DNA from: Oscillospiraceae bacterium
Lineage (GTDB): Bacteria; Bacillota; Clostridia; Oscillospirales; Ruminococcaceae
Length of the DNA stretch: 64,000 bases
Direction of reading: 5' to 3'
Assembly: GCA_017505635.1 (NCBI GenBank)
Contig: JAFVOU010000035.1
Span: 1-64,000, forward strand
Shown here: positions 16,170-25,220 of the stretch, in pieces
How the letters are laid out: each line of letters begins with the position of its first letter
How positions within the stretch are numbered: position 1 is the first letter of the stretch
Translations under genes and position numbers: made by a program
The notes under the pieces: generated by a model
What the model was told of the DNA's origin: nothing
Database searches by the model: none
The model's input: the letters and a program-made list of their open reading frames with translations, nothing else

Positions 16170-17624
16170 ATGTTTGATGTTGTAATTATAGGATGTGGTG
16201 TGACAGGTGCGGCAACAGCATATTATCTTTCAAAATACGACATAAAAACGGCGGTGCTGGAAGCAGAAAATGATGTTGCTATGGGAGCTACAAAAGCAAA
16301 CAGCGCAGTTATGCATGCAGGATATGACCCCAAAAACGGCAGCCTTATGGCAAGATTGAATGTGCGTGGCAGCATGCTGGCAAAAGAAATATGCGCAAAG
16401 CTGGATGTTCCGTACAGGCAGGTGGGCAGCCTTGTTATAGCATTTGACGAAAAGGAAGATATACATCTGCGTCAACTGTATGAAAATGGTGTAAAAAATG
16501 GTGTTGAAAACCTAAAAATATTATCCGGAGCAGAAACTCTGGATATGGAACCCAATCTGTCGCCGTATATAACATCAAGCCTGTATGCACCATCGGCTGC
16601 CATAACAAGTCCATGGGAATATGCACTGGCTATGACGGAAACCGCAGTAAAAAACGGAGTGAATCTCTATCTTAAAACAAAGGTAGAAGATATAAAAAAA
16701 CATGGTGAAAAATGGCTTATAACTACCAATAAAGGGGATTTTGAAGCAAAATACGTTATAAATGCTGCAGGTATAAATGCACAGAAGATACACGAAACTG
16801 TGAACCCAAAAAGGTTTGAAACACAAATAAGCCGCGGAGAATATTATCTGCTGGACAAGTCGGAAGGAAATACCGTAAATCATATTATTTTTCAGTGTCC
16901 TACCCAAAAAGGCAAAGGTGTTCTTGTTTTGCCTACAGTTCACGGAAATCTGCTTGTGGGACCCAATGCGGATATTATAACAGACAGCACGGATACGGCA
17001 AATACAATGGACGGCATGGAATTTATCGGGAATATGGCACGGAAATCGGTGCCGCATATAAATCTGAAGCAGTCAATACGCAATTTTGCAGGGCTCAGAA
17101 GCAATACAGACCAGAACGATTTTATAATTGAATGGGCTCAGCCGGGATTTATGAACCTTGCAGGCATAAAAAGCCCTGGACTTACTGCAGCGGCGGCAAT
17201 AGGTGAATATGCTGTGGAAATGCTTAAAAATGCAGGAGTTCGTCTGACTGAAAAAGAAAATTTTACAGACAGCAGAAAAAAACTGCGGTTCAGGGAACTT
17301 ACAGCAGAAGAAAAACAAAATGTGATAGAGCAAAATCCTGCTTACGGCAGGATTATATGCCGGTGTGAAACAATCACAGAAGGCGAAATAATTGATGCCT
17401 GTCATAGTGTTATACCGCCATGCAGTATTGACGGTGTAAAGCGTCGTACAAATGCAGGTATGGGCAGGTGTCAGGGAGGCTTCTGTGGGCCGCGTGTTAT
17501 GGAAATATTGTGCAGGAAACTTAATATAAGCCCTCTGGAGATAACACAGGACGGAGAAAATTCCATAATTCTTACCGGCTACACAAAGCAGGGAGGTGAC
17601 GGTAATGACATACAATCAATATGA
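16170..17624 (+). CDS. GlpA-like FAD oxidoreductase with C-terminal BFD-type [2Fe-2S] domain
   Basis: 484 residues. The N-terminal DAO fold binds FAD through DVVIIGCGVTGAATAYYLSK, with ATKANSAVMHAGYD near residue 45, as in glycerol-3-phosphate dehydrogenases and related dehydrogenases. The last 100 residues form a BFD-like domain with four cysteines (CRC near 399 and RCQGGFC near 437) for a [2Fe-2S] cluster. It is the first gene of a three-gene unit with a GlpB-like flavoprotein and a DUF1667 protein; in anaerobes this trio is usually annotated as a glycerol-3-phosphate dehydrogenase-type complex. The actual substrate is not shown by sequence, and no glycerol kinase or facilitator gene is adjacent. 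Confidence 0.88.
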   Translation: MFDVVIIGCGVTGAATAYYLSKYDIKTAVLEAENDVAMGATKANSAVMHAGYDPKNGSLMARLNVRGSMLAKEICAKLDVPYRQVGSLVIAFDEKEDIHLRQLYENGVKNGVENLKILSGAETLDMEPNLSPYITSSLYAPSAAITSPWEYALAMTETAVKNGVNLYLKTKVEDIKKHGEKWLITTNKGDFEAKYVINAAGINAQKIHETVNPKRFETQISRGEYYLLDKSEGNTVNHIIFQCPTQKGKGVLVLPTVHGNLLVGPNADIITDSTDTANTMDGMEFIGNMARKSVPHINLKQSIRNFAGLRSNTDQNDFIIEWAQPGFMNLAGIKSPGLTAAAAIGEYAVEMLKNAGVRLTEKENFTDSRKKLRFRELTAEEKQNVIEQNPAYGRIICRCETITEGEIIDACHSVIPPCSIDGVKRRTNAGMGRCQGGFCGPRVMEILCRKLNISPLEITQDGENSIILTGYTKQGGDGNDIQSI

Positions 17625-18867
17625 TGTCATAGTTGTCGGCGGAGGTCCTGCAGGTCTTGCGGCAGCCTTGTCAGCAAGGGAAAACGGTGCTGAAAGAGTG
17701 CTTGTTGTGGAAAGAGACAGAGAACCCGGAGGGATACTCAATCAGTGTATACACAACGGATTTGGGCTGCATTACTTTAAAGAAGAACTGACAGGACCCG
17801 AATATGCTCAGCGTTTTGCAGATATGGTACGGGCAACAGATATAGAAGTGTGCCTTGATACAATGGTGCTGGAGATTACAAAAGAAAAGCAGGTACATAC
17901 AGTCAGCAAAGAAAAAGGGTATAAAGTTTATAGTGCAAAATCTGTAATACTTGCTATGGGATGCCGTGAACGTACAAGAGGTGCCATAGGCATTCCCGGG
18001 ACAAGACCGTCGGGAATATTCACAGCAGGAACAGCACAGCGGTATATCAATATGGAAGGGTATATGGTTGGCAAAAAAGTGCTTGTGCTTGGTTCGGGTG
18101 ATATCGGGCTTATTATGGCGCGCCGTATGACACTGGAAGGGGCAAAGGTTCTTGCCTGTGTGGAAATTATGCCGTATTCAGGCGGACTGAACCGCAATAT
18201 TGTGCAGTGCCTTGAAGATTTTGAAATACCGTTGCTTTTGTCACACACAATCGTGGAAATCAAGGGCAGAAACAGGGTAGAGGGTGCTGTTATTGCAAAA
18301 GTTGATGAAAACCGCAGACCGATTGCAGGCACAGAAGTTTATTTTGAATGCGATACAATTCTGCTTAGTGTAGGGCTTATTCCTGAAAATGAACTGACCC
18401 GCACAGCAGGCATAGCAATTGACAGCCGTACGGGCGGTGCTGTTGTTTACGAAAATATGGAAACGGAATCAGAAGGAATTTTTGCCTGCGGAAATGTGCT
18501 GCATGTACATGACCTTGTTGATTATGTAACGGAAGAAAGTCAGCTTGCGGGCAGAGCGGCAGCAGAATATGTATCAGGCGGCAGAAAATCGGGCGGTATA
18601 ACCATGGTGGAAAGCGGCGAAGGAGTATCCTATACAGTGCCGCAGAAGATACGGCTGGCCAATGTTGAAAAAACGGTAAAAATATTTTTCCGCGTAAAAA
18701 AAGTGTACAAAAACAACTGTAAAATTGTTGCAGAAAGTGACGGAAAAATATTGGCGCAATACAGCCGTGAGCATCTTGCACCTGGTGAAATGGAACATAT
18801 AGCTGTGCCTAAGTCCATTTTTGAAAAAGCAGGGGGAAATATCACAATAAAGGTGGCGGAGAAATGA
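17605..18867 (+). CDS. GlpB-like NAD(P)/FAD-dependent oxidoreductase
   Basis: 420 residues with two dinucleotide folds: FAD-binding DVIVVGGGPAGLAAALSARE at the start and an NAD(P)-binding VLVLGSGDIGLIMARR near residue 157. GGILNQCIHNGFGLHYF near 46 and FACGNVLHVHDLVDYVTEES near 293 are typical of the group that partners GlpA-like proteins. I choose the ATG at 17605, 8 nt after GGGAGG (17591-17596), over an in-frame GTG at 17596 that overlaps that site. It overlaps the preceding gene by 20 nt and the next by 4, so the three proteins are probably made together as one complex. Confidence 0.9.
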   Translation: MTYNQYDVIVVGGGPAGLAAALSARENGAERVLVVERDREPGGILNQCIHNGFGLHYFKEELTGPEYAQRFADMVRATDIEVCLDTMVLEITKEKQVHTVSKEKGYKVYSAKSVILAMGCRERTRGAIGIPGTRPSGIFTAGTAQRYINMEGYMVGKKVLVLGSGDIGLIMARRMTLEGAKVLACVEIMPYSGGLNRNIVQCLEDFEIPLLLSHTIVEIKGRNRVEGAVIAKVDENRRPIAGTEVYFECDTILLSVGLIPENELTRTAGIAIDSRTGGAVVYENMETESEGIFACGNVLHVHDLVDYVTEESQLAGRAAAEYVSGGRKSGGITMVESGEGVSYTVPQKIRLANVEKTVKIFFRVKKVYKNNCKIVAESDGKILAQYSREHLAPGEMEHIAVPKSIFEKAGGNITIKVAEK

Positions 18868-18869
18868 CA

Positions 18870-19214
18870 ATGAAAAAACTTATATGCATAGTCTGTCCAA
18901 AAGGATGTCATCTTGCTGTTGATATGCAAAAAGGCTTTGCTGTAACGGGAAATGGCTGCTCAAAAGGCGAAATATATGCAAAACAGGAGCTTGAAAACCC
19001 AACAAGAACAGTTACGGGCACTGTAAAGATAAAAGGTGCGGTACATCCGCGCTGTCCGGTAAAAACAAGCGGTGCTATACCTTTAAAACTGGTTCAAAAA
19101 GCATATGCGCAGCTGGATGATATAACACTTGAAGCACCTGTAAAAACAGGCGATGTCGTGCTGAAAAACGTATGCGGCACAGGTGTTGATTTTGTTGCAA
19201 CAAGAGATATGTAA
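18870..19214 (+). CDS. DUF1667 protein, third subunit of the flavoprotein module
   Basis: 114 residues. The N-terminus KKLICIVCPKGCHL carries three cysteines in a CxxCxxxC spacing, with another at GNGCSKG and one at RCPVKT, a pattern that could hold an Fe-S cluster or metal. DUF1667 proteins of this length regularly follow GlpA-like and GlpB-like flavoproteins. Start: the ATG at 18870 is 8 nt past GGAG (18858-18861); an ATG at 18864 overlaps the upstream stop but is only 2 nt from that site. Its role is probably electron transfer within the complex, by inference. Confidence 0.88.
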   Translation: MKKLICIVCPKGCHLAVDMQKGFAVTGNGCSKGEIYAKQELENPTRTVTGTVKIKGAVHPRCPVKTSGAIPLKLVQKAYAQLDDITLEAPVKTGDVVLKNVCGTGVDFVATRDM

Positions 19215-19215
19215 A

Positions 19216-19247
19216 AAAATCCCACTGACATAAATCAGTGGGATTTT
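19216..19247. terminator. Bidirectional terminator between DUF1667 and lysR
   Basis: AAAATCCCACTGA and TCAGTGGGATTTT form a 13-bp stem with a 6-nt loop; it lies between two convergent stop codons. Confidence 0.92.
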
Positions 19248-19250
19248 AGT

Positions 19251-20171
19251 TTATTCGTTTTTCAGGCTTTCTTCAAGCTGTTTTATGTACATCTCTTCAA
19301 TTTCATTCAGCTTTCTGTTTGCATGTTTTATCCAGCCCAGTTTCATAACATCGCCGCTGTTGCATTCAACAGGCACCGAAATAATGTCATCGTCACAGAA
19401 CCCTTCAGACAGAATACCGCTGCCGATGGAAAATGCATCGCTGTGACTTACTATATTGTACATTGTTGCACGGTCGTGCACGAAAATAAGCTTTTCAGGA
19501 ATTTTAAATCCTGCAAGGTTAACCTCTTCAGTGTAATAAAGACTTTTACCCTGACCGTGGTCAAACACAACGTAAGGATAATTTATCAGCTGATGAAAAT
19601 GGATAATTTCCTTTTCTGCCAAAGGATGTCCTTTGCGTACATATACACGCGGATTTATAGCCTTTAATATATTGAAAACAAGGTTTCGGTTTTCAAGTGT
19701 TTTCCGGATAAAATCTTCACTTTCCCGGGAAATAAAGATAACACCGATAGAACAGTCATTGTTATAGACGTCTTCGATTATCTGATAGATACCTGTTTCT
19801 TTTATACGCATTTCGTATTTTGGATATTCATCGCGGTCAAGAAGCTCGGTAAAAGCTTTTACAGCAAAAGGATAGCGCTGTGTGGCTACGCTGAGACGCA
19901 GACACGGTTTGGCTGTTTTCTGCTCGTACAGAGTCATAATATGCTTATGCTGTTCGATAAGAGGGCGGATATAGCTTAAAAATTCACTGCCGTCGGGGGT
20001 AAGTTCTATACCCTTGGAGCTGCGCAGAAAAATCTTTATATCAAGTTCCTTTTCCAGTTCGTGTATAGAGTTGGAAAGGTTTGACTGGGATACAAACAGT
20101 TTTGCAGCGGCTTTGTTTATAGAACCGCATCGGGATACTTCCAGAACATAATTTAACTGAGAAAAAGTCAT
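19251..20171 (-). CDS. LysR-family transcriptional regulator
   Basis: 306 residues. The N-terminal winged HTH is clear: FSQLNYVLEVSRCGSINKAA and AKLFVSQSNLSNSIHELEKE, with GIELTPDGSEFL closing the wing. The C-terminal two-lobed effector domain follows. The start has GAGAGG 8 nt upstream. It lies 62 nt downstream of an Asp/Glu racemase on the same strand and is probably cotranscribed from the promoter at 20920, so the racemase is a likely target or partner. A 7-bp dyad sits in the gap between them. It is convergent to the FAD module and could also control that. Confidence 0.95.
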   Translation of the reverse strand: MTFSQLNYVLEVSRCGSINKAAAKLFVSQSNLSNSIHELEKELDIKIFLRSSKGIELTPDGSEFLSYIRPLIEQHKHIMTLYEQKTAKPCLRLSVATQRYPFAVKAFTELLDRDEYPKYEMRIKETGIYQIIEDVYNNDCSIGVIFISRESEDFIRKTLENRNLVFNILKAINPRVYVRKGHPLAEKEIIHFHQLINYPYVVFDHGQGKSLYYTEEVNLAGFKIPEKLIFVHDRATMYNIVSHSDAFSIGSGILSEGFCDDDIISVPVECNSGDVMKLGWIKHANRKLNEIEEMYIKQLEESLKNE

Positions 20172-20191
20172 AACATAAACCTCTCTTTAAT

Positions 20192-20210
20192 GTATATCTG
20201 CGGGATATAC
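20192..20210. repeat. Dyad between the racemase and lysR
   Basis: GTATATC, 5-nt spacer, GATATAC. It may be a weak attenuating hairpin or a LysR-type binding dyad in the leader of lysR. Confidence 0.35.
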
Positions 20211-20233
20211 TTAAGACGCGGAAAAGAGATATG

Positions 20234-20881
20234 CTACTGGTTCTGTTTCAAAACCTCAAGCATTCTGTCACTGGGGTTGATAACTTCAACGTTTATTCCG
20301 TCCACAATTTCTTTTTCAACATAAGGGAAATGTGTGCAGCCAAGAATAAGGGCATCACAGCCGATAGCTGTAAAACTGTCGGTAAGTTTTTTGAGCTGGA
20401 AACTGTCATATATTTTTTCGCTTGGAGTTTCTGCTTCTATTTCAACAACCAGTGGCAGCAGACCGGCACCAAAAACTGTACATTCAGGATTTGCGTTAAG
20501 AATTGTTTTTTCAATTGCAGCAAGACTCTGTCCGTTTGCGGCAATTACAGAAAGACGTCTGTACTCTTTTGCACACATCTTGTAGATATCAAGAGGGGTG
20601 ATGACAAAAACAGGTACACTTGCTTTAAGCCTGTCCATATCAATGGCTCCGGAAAGAGAGTTGCAGTATACATAAATGCCGGTTGCACCCTTTGCCACCA
20701 TATCAAGACAGCCGTTTATTGCAATCTGCAGCAGTTCTTCCTTGTGCAGAATCTGCATTTCATTCTGTTCAGGTGCACTTTTGCTGCAGGCAAAACCTAT
20801 TGCCTCATATCCTTTCGATTTAATATAATCCACACCCATCTGTGTGTCCACAGGGGTACCTGCCATTACGCCAACTAACAT
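20234..20881 (-). CDS. Aspartate/glutamate racemase family protein
   Basis: 215 residues, cofactor-independent racemase fold. Two catalytic cysteine motifs are in place: YVYCNSLSGA near residue 71 and ALILGCTHFPY near 177. The second is the MurI/aspartate racemase signature. Enzymes of this group interconvert L- and D-aspartate or glutamate, or act on related acids. It is probably not the cell-wall MurI because of its context with a LysR regulator and an N-terminus MLVGVMAGTPVDT that differs from the MurI GVFDSGVGG motif. Start after AAAGGAG; expressed from a consensus-like promoter overlapping the end of the upstream corC gene. Confidence 0.82.
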   Translation of the reverse strand: MLVGVMAGTPVDTQMGVDYIKSKGYEAIGFACSKSAPEQNEMQILHKEELLQIAINGCLDMVAKGATGIYVYCNSLSGAIDMDRLKASVPVFVITPLDIYKMCAKEYRRLSVIAANGQSLAAIEKTILNANPECTVFGAGLLPLVVEIEAETPSEKIYDSFQLKKLTDSFTAIGCDALILGCTHFPYVEKEIVDGINVEVINPSDRMLEVLKQNQ

Positions 20882-20919
20882 AAACGGCTCCTTTCTGTCA
20901 GTAATAATACTTAATTAAT

Positions 20920-20948
20920 ATTATATAGCATTCCGTGTTAATTTTCAA
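20920..20948 (-). promoter_or_regulatory. Promoter of the racemase-lysR unit
   Basis: Minus-strand TTGAAA (20943-20948), 17 nt, TATAAT (20920-20925). The -35 box lies inside the final codons of the upstream CorC-type gene, so the racemase unit has its own start despite the 56-nt gap. Confidence 0.75.
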
Positions 20949-22206
20949 AGTCTTTTTCTGTTATAGGAGCAATATTTACCTTGATAATACGATGTTCGCT
21001 CATTTCCAGAATAGTATACTGAAGGTTGTCATCGCACACAAAGTCTCCGTTCTGAGGTATTCTGCCAAACAGTTCCAACAGATATGCAGAAAGGGATGTA
21101 AAATCTTTTACAGGTGAATTTTTGCTGTCGAGGACAGCTTCGTAAAGTTCGCTCACTTCAATTTCGCCCAAAGCTTCATAACTGTTGTCGTCAATTTTGT
21201 TTAAAAACTGTGTTATTTCATCATGTTCGTCCCAGATCTCACCAACCAGTTCTTCCAGGATATCTTCAAGGGTAAGAATACCCAAAGTGCCGCCGTATTC
21301 GTCAGTAACGATGGCCATATGCATCTTCTGTTTCTGCAGAATATTCATAATGTCAATGATTTTCTTCTTAGGAGGAACATAGAGACAAGGTTTTACAAGA
21401 CTTTGCCACTGGAATATTTCGCCTTTAAGAATGTTGGAGAATAAATCCTTCTGGCTGATAAAACCGCAGATGTGGTCGATGGATTCTTCATAAACGGGCA
21501 TACGGCTGAAATTGTGGCGCAGAAACATATCCTGAACCTTTTCGATGCTGTCATCTGTGGAAACAGCTGTGATGTCAACACGCGGAGTGAGAACTTCTTC
21601 TGCAAAAATATCGTTGAATTCAATTGCACTCTGTACAAGTTCTGCCTGAGTTTCTTCAAGTACACCCTCATCCTCGATTTCGTCAATGATGGAGATAAGT
21701 TCTTCTTCGGAATAGGATGGGGTGAATTCTTCTTCGTCACTGCTTCTGCTTTTAAGCAGTGATTTTATAAGGTTGAGTATTGCTACAAAAGGTAAAAAAG
21801 CTTTCATAAGAAAACTGAGAACAGGCGAAGAAAACTTAATCATAGTTTCAGAATTTTCATTTGCATAGCTTTTTGGAAATACTTCACCGAATATAATAAC
21901 AGCTACAGTAGTAACTGCAGTTGCGATACCAACTGCATTTGCACCAAGCAAATCGATAAAAAGTACAGTTGTGAGAGATGAAGAAAGAATGTTTACAATG
22001 TTGTTGCCGATAAGCAAAGTGGAAAGGGCGCCGTCATAGTTGCCGATAAGTTTAAGGGCAAGTGCGGCTTTTTTGTCTCCGTTTTCAGCCTGGTTTTTAA
22101 GTCTTATGCGGTTTGCACCGGTGAGTGCAGTTTCGGAAGCGGAAAAGAATGCTGACATTGCCAGCAGACATACAAGAATTAATACGGTTGATAAATGTGA
22201 GCCCAT
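20938..22206 (-). CDS. CNNM/CorC (HlyC/CorC) family membrane protein with CBS domains
   Basis: 422 residues. The N-terminal CNNM (DUF21) domain spans residues 1-150 with about four membrane helices and includes SAFFSASETALTGANRIRLK and IGNNIVNILSSSL. A CBS pair covers about 195-320 (EVLTPRVDITAVS, MAIVTDEYGGTLGILTLEDI) and a C-terminal CorC_HlyC domain completes it. Relatives are implicated in Mg2+ or other divalent-cation efflux, with the CBS domains sensing nucleotides. The older label hemolysin is misleading. Start after AAGGAG. It is monocistronic or leads into the racemase unit; no terminator separates them. Confidence 0.92.
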   Translation of the reverse strand: MGSHLSTVLILVCLLAMSAFFSASETALTGANRIRLKNQAENGDKKAALALKLIGNYDGALSTLLIGNNIVNILSSSLTTVLFIDLLGANAVGIATAVTTVAVIIFGEVFPKSYANENSETMIKFSSPVLSFLMKAFLPFVAILNLIKSLLKSRSSDEEEFTPSYSEEELISIIDEIEDEGVLEETQAELVQSAIEFNDIFAEEVLTPRVDITAVSTDDSIEKVQDMFLRHNFSRMPVYEESIDHICGFISQKDLFSNILKGEIFQWQSLVKPCLYVPPKKKIIDIMNILQKQKMHMAIVTDEYGGTLGILTLEDILEELVGEIWDEHDEITQFLNKIDDNSYEALGEIEVSELYEAVLDSKNSPVKDFTSLSAYLLELFGRIPQNGDFVCDDNLQYTILEMSEHRIIKVNIAPITEKDFEN

Positions 22207-22438
22207 TTGTTCTCCTTGAAATAAAAATAATAAAATGCCTGAGATTTATATATATTTATTAAATATATCATAATACAAATTCAAAATAAAGTAAACACAC
22301 TGTGTGCCATACAATTGTATAATAATTGTAAAGTTTATAAAAAAGGTGTATAAAAAGTGAATTCCTTATGAATTTAGTGGATTTTTTTGTGAAAATATGA
22401 TATATATTAAATTAGATTATTATGTTCAGGAGCAGTAT

Positions 22439-23629
22439 ATGCAGAATAATGTAAAAAACTATTTCACTAAATCCACAATCAGTAATATAATTACCGTTTG
22501 CACAGCGGTGCTGCTGTTTTTGGCTATATCAAACTTTTCTTTGGTAAAAGCAGGCCTGGGTAAAGTTTACGGTGTTATATCACCGTTTGTGGTTGCTTTT
22601 GTACTTGCTTTTCTGCTTCACACTCCGGTAGCCTGGTTTGAACGTACAGTGTTCAGTAAATTTAAAGCAAAAAGAAGTCTTTCCATTCTTTGCTCGTATA
22701 TTATTGCTGCTGTGGCAATTGCAGCACTTATTGTTGCTGCTGCTCCTCAGGTTGCAGACAGCATAGTAAGTGTTGGAAACAATATTCCTGTATATATTCA
22801 GTCAGTTACAAGTTTTCTTGACAATCTTACCACACAGTATCACTGGGATCCTGCATTTATAGAAACTGTAACAGAAACAGTTAATACGGCACTGAAAAAT
22901 TTAAGCACTCTGGTATTGGCTCTTGTTCCTAAAGTACTCAACTGGTCTGTTTCTCTTGGCGGTGTAGCAATAGATTTGCTTATGTCAATTATCGCATCAA
23001 TCTATATGCTTATGACAAAGGAACGGCTTATATTTCAGATAAAGAAAATCCTTTATTCATTCTGCAAAGAAAAACGTGCAGACAGAATTATACAGATTGG
23101 CAATCTTACAAATGTAATGTTTACAAAGTTTATCAACGGCAAGGCTCTTGACAGCCTTATCATAGGTATTCTTTGTTTTATCGGTATGATGTTTATCTAT
23201 TCGCCGTATGCAATTCTTATCGCTATTATTGTTGGCGTAACAAATATGATACCTTTCTTTGGACCATTTATCGGTGCAATCCCTTCAATTCTTATTCTGC
23301 TTATGGTAAGCCCTTTCGACGCACTTATTTTTGCAGTGTTTGTACTGGCACTCCAGCAGTTTGACGGAAATATCCTTGGTCCTAAAATCCTTGGCGACTC
23401 TACAGGTCTTGCACCTATCTGGGTTCTTGTATCCATCACAATCGGCGGCGGATTTATGGGCTTTGCAGGCATGATTATCGGTGTGCCTACATTTGCCGTA
23501 TTCTATACACTTTTGTCCGAAAATATGGACAAGCGCCTTGCAAAGAAAAATATCGTTGCAGACAGGGAAAAAATGACACTTACTCCTATTGTAAAGGAAG
23601 ATGAAATAAAAAATGAACCGAATTTATAG
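22439..23629 (+). CDS. AI-2E/PerM family permease
   Basis: 396 residues with about eight predicted membrane helices. The family signature in the C-terminal part, VGVTNMIPFFGPFIGAIP near residue 278 and LALQQFDGNILGPKILGDS near 315, is well conserved. Family members have been linked to autoinducer export or Na+/H+ antiport, so the substrate is undefined. I start at ATG 22439, which has AGGAG 6 nt upstream; an in-frame ATG at 22397 lacks a site. It overlaps the following secreted-protein gene by 17 nt. The 230-nt gap before it is AT-rich with no clear gene. Confidence 0.9.
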   Translation: MQNNVKNYFTKSTISNIITVCTAVLLFLAISNFSLVKAGLGKVYGVISPFVVAFVLAFLLHTPVAWFERTVFSKFKAKRSLSILCSYIIAAVAIAALIVAAAPQVADSIVSVGNNIPVYIQSVTSFLDNLTTQYHWDPAFIETVTETVNTALKNLSTLVLALVPKVLNWSVSLGGVAIDLLMSIIASIYMLMTKERLIFQIKKILYSFCKEKRADRIIQIGNLTNVMFTKFINGKALDSLIIGILCFIGMMFIYSPYAILIAIIVGVTNMIPFFGPFIGAIPSILILLMVSPFDALIFAVFVLALQQFDGNILGPKILGDSTGLAPIWVLVSITIGGGFMGFAGMIIGVPTFAVFYTLLSENMDKRLAKKNIVADREKMTLTPIVKEDEIKNEPNL

Positions 23630-24131
23630 AACAAAACTGCGCAGATATATAATAGCAGCTGTTATGCTGGTGGTTTCCGGTTTTATAACAGTTGCAATCA
23701 AAGACAATATTGATGCAAAAAATCCTGAAGTATCACTTCCTATGATAAACGTGACAACAGGCTACACATATATCCCGACAGTAAATGTGCCGAGAGCCGG
23801 GTACGAATGGTCTTTTGGCTCCAAAACGGTGCGTGCACCTTATGTTTCCAGCATAGATGTGCCTTTGATAGCTTACGAAGCGCAGCCTGATGCCCCTATC
23901 CGTATAGGATTTACAACACCGCACACACAGCTTACGCTGTACGAAAGCCCGGGTGTTATGTATGACGGCAAGGTTATGGCAGTTGATGATGCTTTTGTTG
24001 AATGCCGTTACAATATGGACACACCTTCGGAAGAAGGAATATATGTCTACAAGGTTGTAGCTCAGTTTGAGCGCGGTACAATTGTGCATTATTTTGCTTT
24101 GGATATAGGGGAAGCATATACAATTCATTAA
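23613..24131 (+). CDS. Secreted or membrane-anchored protein of unknown function
   Basis: 172 residues. The N-terminus has a basic stretch (KLRRY) then a hydrophobic helix at about 11-29, consistent with an uncleaved anchor or signal peptide, so the remaining 140 residues would be extracytoplasmic. That part is rich in beta-prone residues, P and Y (TTGYTYIPTVNVPRAGYEW) and has the look of one or two Ig-like beta-sandwiches; I do not recognise a family. It overlaps the AI-2E permease gene by 17 nt, so the two are translationally linked. The transcript ends at a terminator 6 nt downstream. Confidence 0.75.
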   Translation: MNRIYRTKLRRYIIAAVMLVVSGFITVAIKDNIDAKNPEVSLPMINVTTGYTYIPTVNVPRAGYEWSFGSKTVRAPYVSSIDVPLIAYEAQPDAPIRIGFTTPHTQLTLYESPGVMYDGKVMAVDDAFVECRYNMDTPSEEGIYVYKVVAQFERGTIVHYFALDIGEAYTIH

Positions 24132-24136
24132 ACTTT

Positions 24137-24170
24137 AAAAGTCTTTGGACCCTGGGGTTCAAAGACTTTT
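24137..24170 (+). terminator. Terminator after the AI-2E permease unit
   Basis: AAAAGTCTTTG and CAAAGACTTTT form the outer stem; an inner GGACCC/GGGTTC stem extends it; TTTTTT follows. Confidence 0.9.
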
Positions 24171-24232
24171 TTGCTTCATATATTACTGTTGAAAAAGATG
24201 ATTTTAATGCTGGTTTGCACCGTGCTGAATAA

Positions 24233-24262
24233 TTGACAAAAAGCCTGTATATTGTATATAAT
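24233..24262 (+). promoter_or_regulatory. Promoter of the yicC-to-deoC housekeeping block
   Basis: TTGACA (24233-24238), 18 nt, TATAAT (24257-24262), leaving a leader of about 60 nt. It is the only strong promoter I see for the next 15 kb of closely spaced same-strand genes. Confidence 0.8.
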
Positions 24263-24330
24263 AATATATTAAGATAGTAGATATAATGACAAATTATGCT
24301 TAAAAAACTACTGTCTTACGGAGGTAAAAT

Positions 24331-25209
24331 ATGGTATACAGTATGACTGGTTACGGCAAGGGGAATGCTGTTTTGAACGGCAAGGATATTACTGTGGAAA
24401 TCAAGTCTGTCAACCACAGATATTTTGAATATTCCAGCAGAATGTCCCGTTTTTTCTCTTTCCTTGACGACAAAATCAAAAAACAGATTAACGAAAGTGT
24501 AAGCAGAGGCAAAGTTGAGGTTTCGCTTCTTATCAAACAGGTGGAAAACAGCGATACAGTTGTGGAAGCTGATGTAAATCTTGCAAAAAGCTATTTTGAT
24601 GCATTGTGTGCAATCAGCAATGAACTCAATCTGCCTGAACCGGAAGATGTTGTATCTATTGCACGTTTTGAAGGCGTGCTGACACAGAATAAAAGCGAAG
24701 AAGATGCAGAACAGCTTGCAGAAGATGTGAAGACAGTTGTTTCACTGGCACTTGACGAATTTCTTAAAATGAAAGCAGTGGAAGGTCAGAAGCTTTATGA
24801 TGATGTAATGAGCCGTCTTGCGGCAATCGAGGATATCGTTACAGAAATCGAAACAATCGCACCGCTCAGAACACAGAAATATCAGGAACGTCTTTATCAG
24901 AAACTGCAGACAATTCTGCAGGATACACAGATTGACAGCCAGAGAATACTTACAGAGGCTGCAATTTTTGCCGACAAAGTTGCTGTTGACGAAGAAACAG
25001 TGCGCCTGCGCAGTCATATTGCACAGTACAGGGATATACTTAACGGCGATGCACGTCAGGGCAGAAAACTTGACTTCCTTACACAGGAACTCAACAGAGA
25101 AACAAATACAATCGGCTCCAAATCCAACGACCTTGATGTTACACGCAAGGTTGTGGAAATCAAGTCCGAAATTGAAAAAATCCGTGAACAGATTCAGAAT
25201 ATGGAATAA
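24331..25209 (+). CDS. yicC: YicC/YloC family endoribonuclease
   Basis: 292 residues, full length. The family signature MVYSMTGYGKGNA opens the protein, and SVNHRYFEYSSRM near residue 27 and the C-terminal RQGRKLDFLTQELNRETNTI and GSKSNDLDVTRKVVEIKSEI are diagnostic. Members are metal-dependent endoribonucleases involved in RNA turnover and stationary-phase physiology. Start is preceded by CGGAGG. It is the first gene of the conserved block and is followed at 11 nt by remA, the usual order in Clostridia and Bacilli. Confidence 0.97.
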   Translation: MVYSMTGYGKGNAVLNGKDITVEIKSVNHRYFEYSSRMSRFFSFLDDKIKKQINESVSRGKVEVSLLIKQVENSDTVVEADVNLAKSYFDALCAISNELNLPEPEDVVSIARFEGVLTQNKSEEDAEQLAEDVKTVVSLALDEFLKMKAVEGQKLYDDVMSRLAAIEDIVTEIETIAPLRTQKYQERLYQKLQTILQDTQIDSQRILTEAAIFADKVAVDEETVRLRSHIAQYRDILNGDARQGRKLDFLTQELNRETNTIGSKSNDLDVTRKVVEIKSEIEKIREQIQNME

Positions 25210-25220
25210 GAGGTGCTCTT

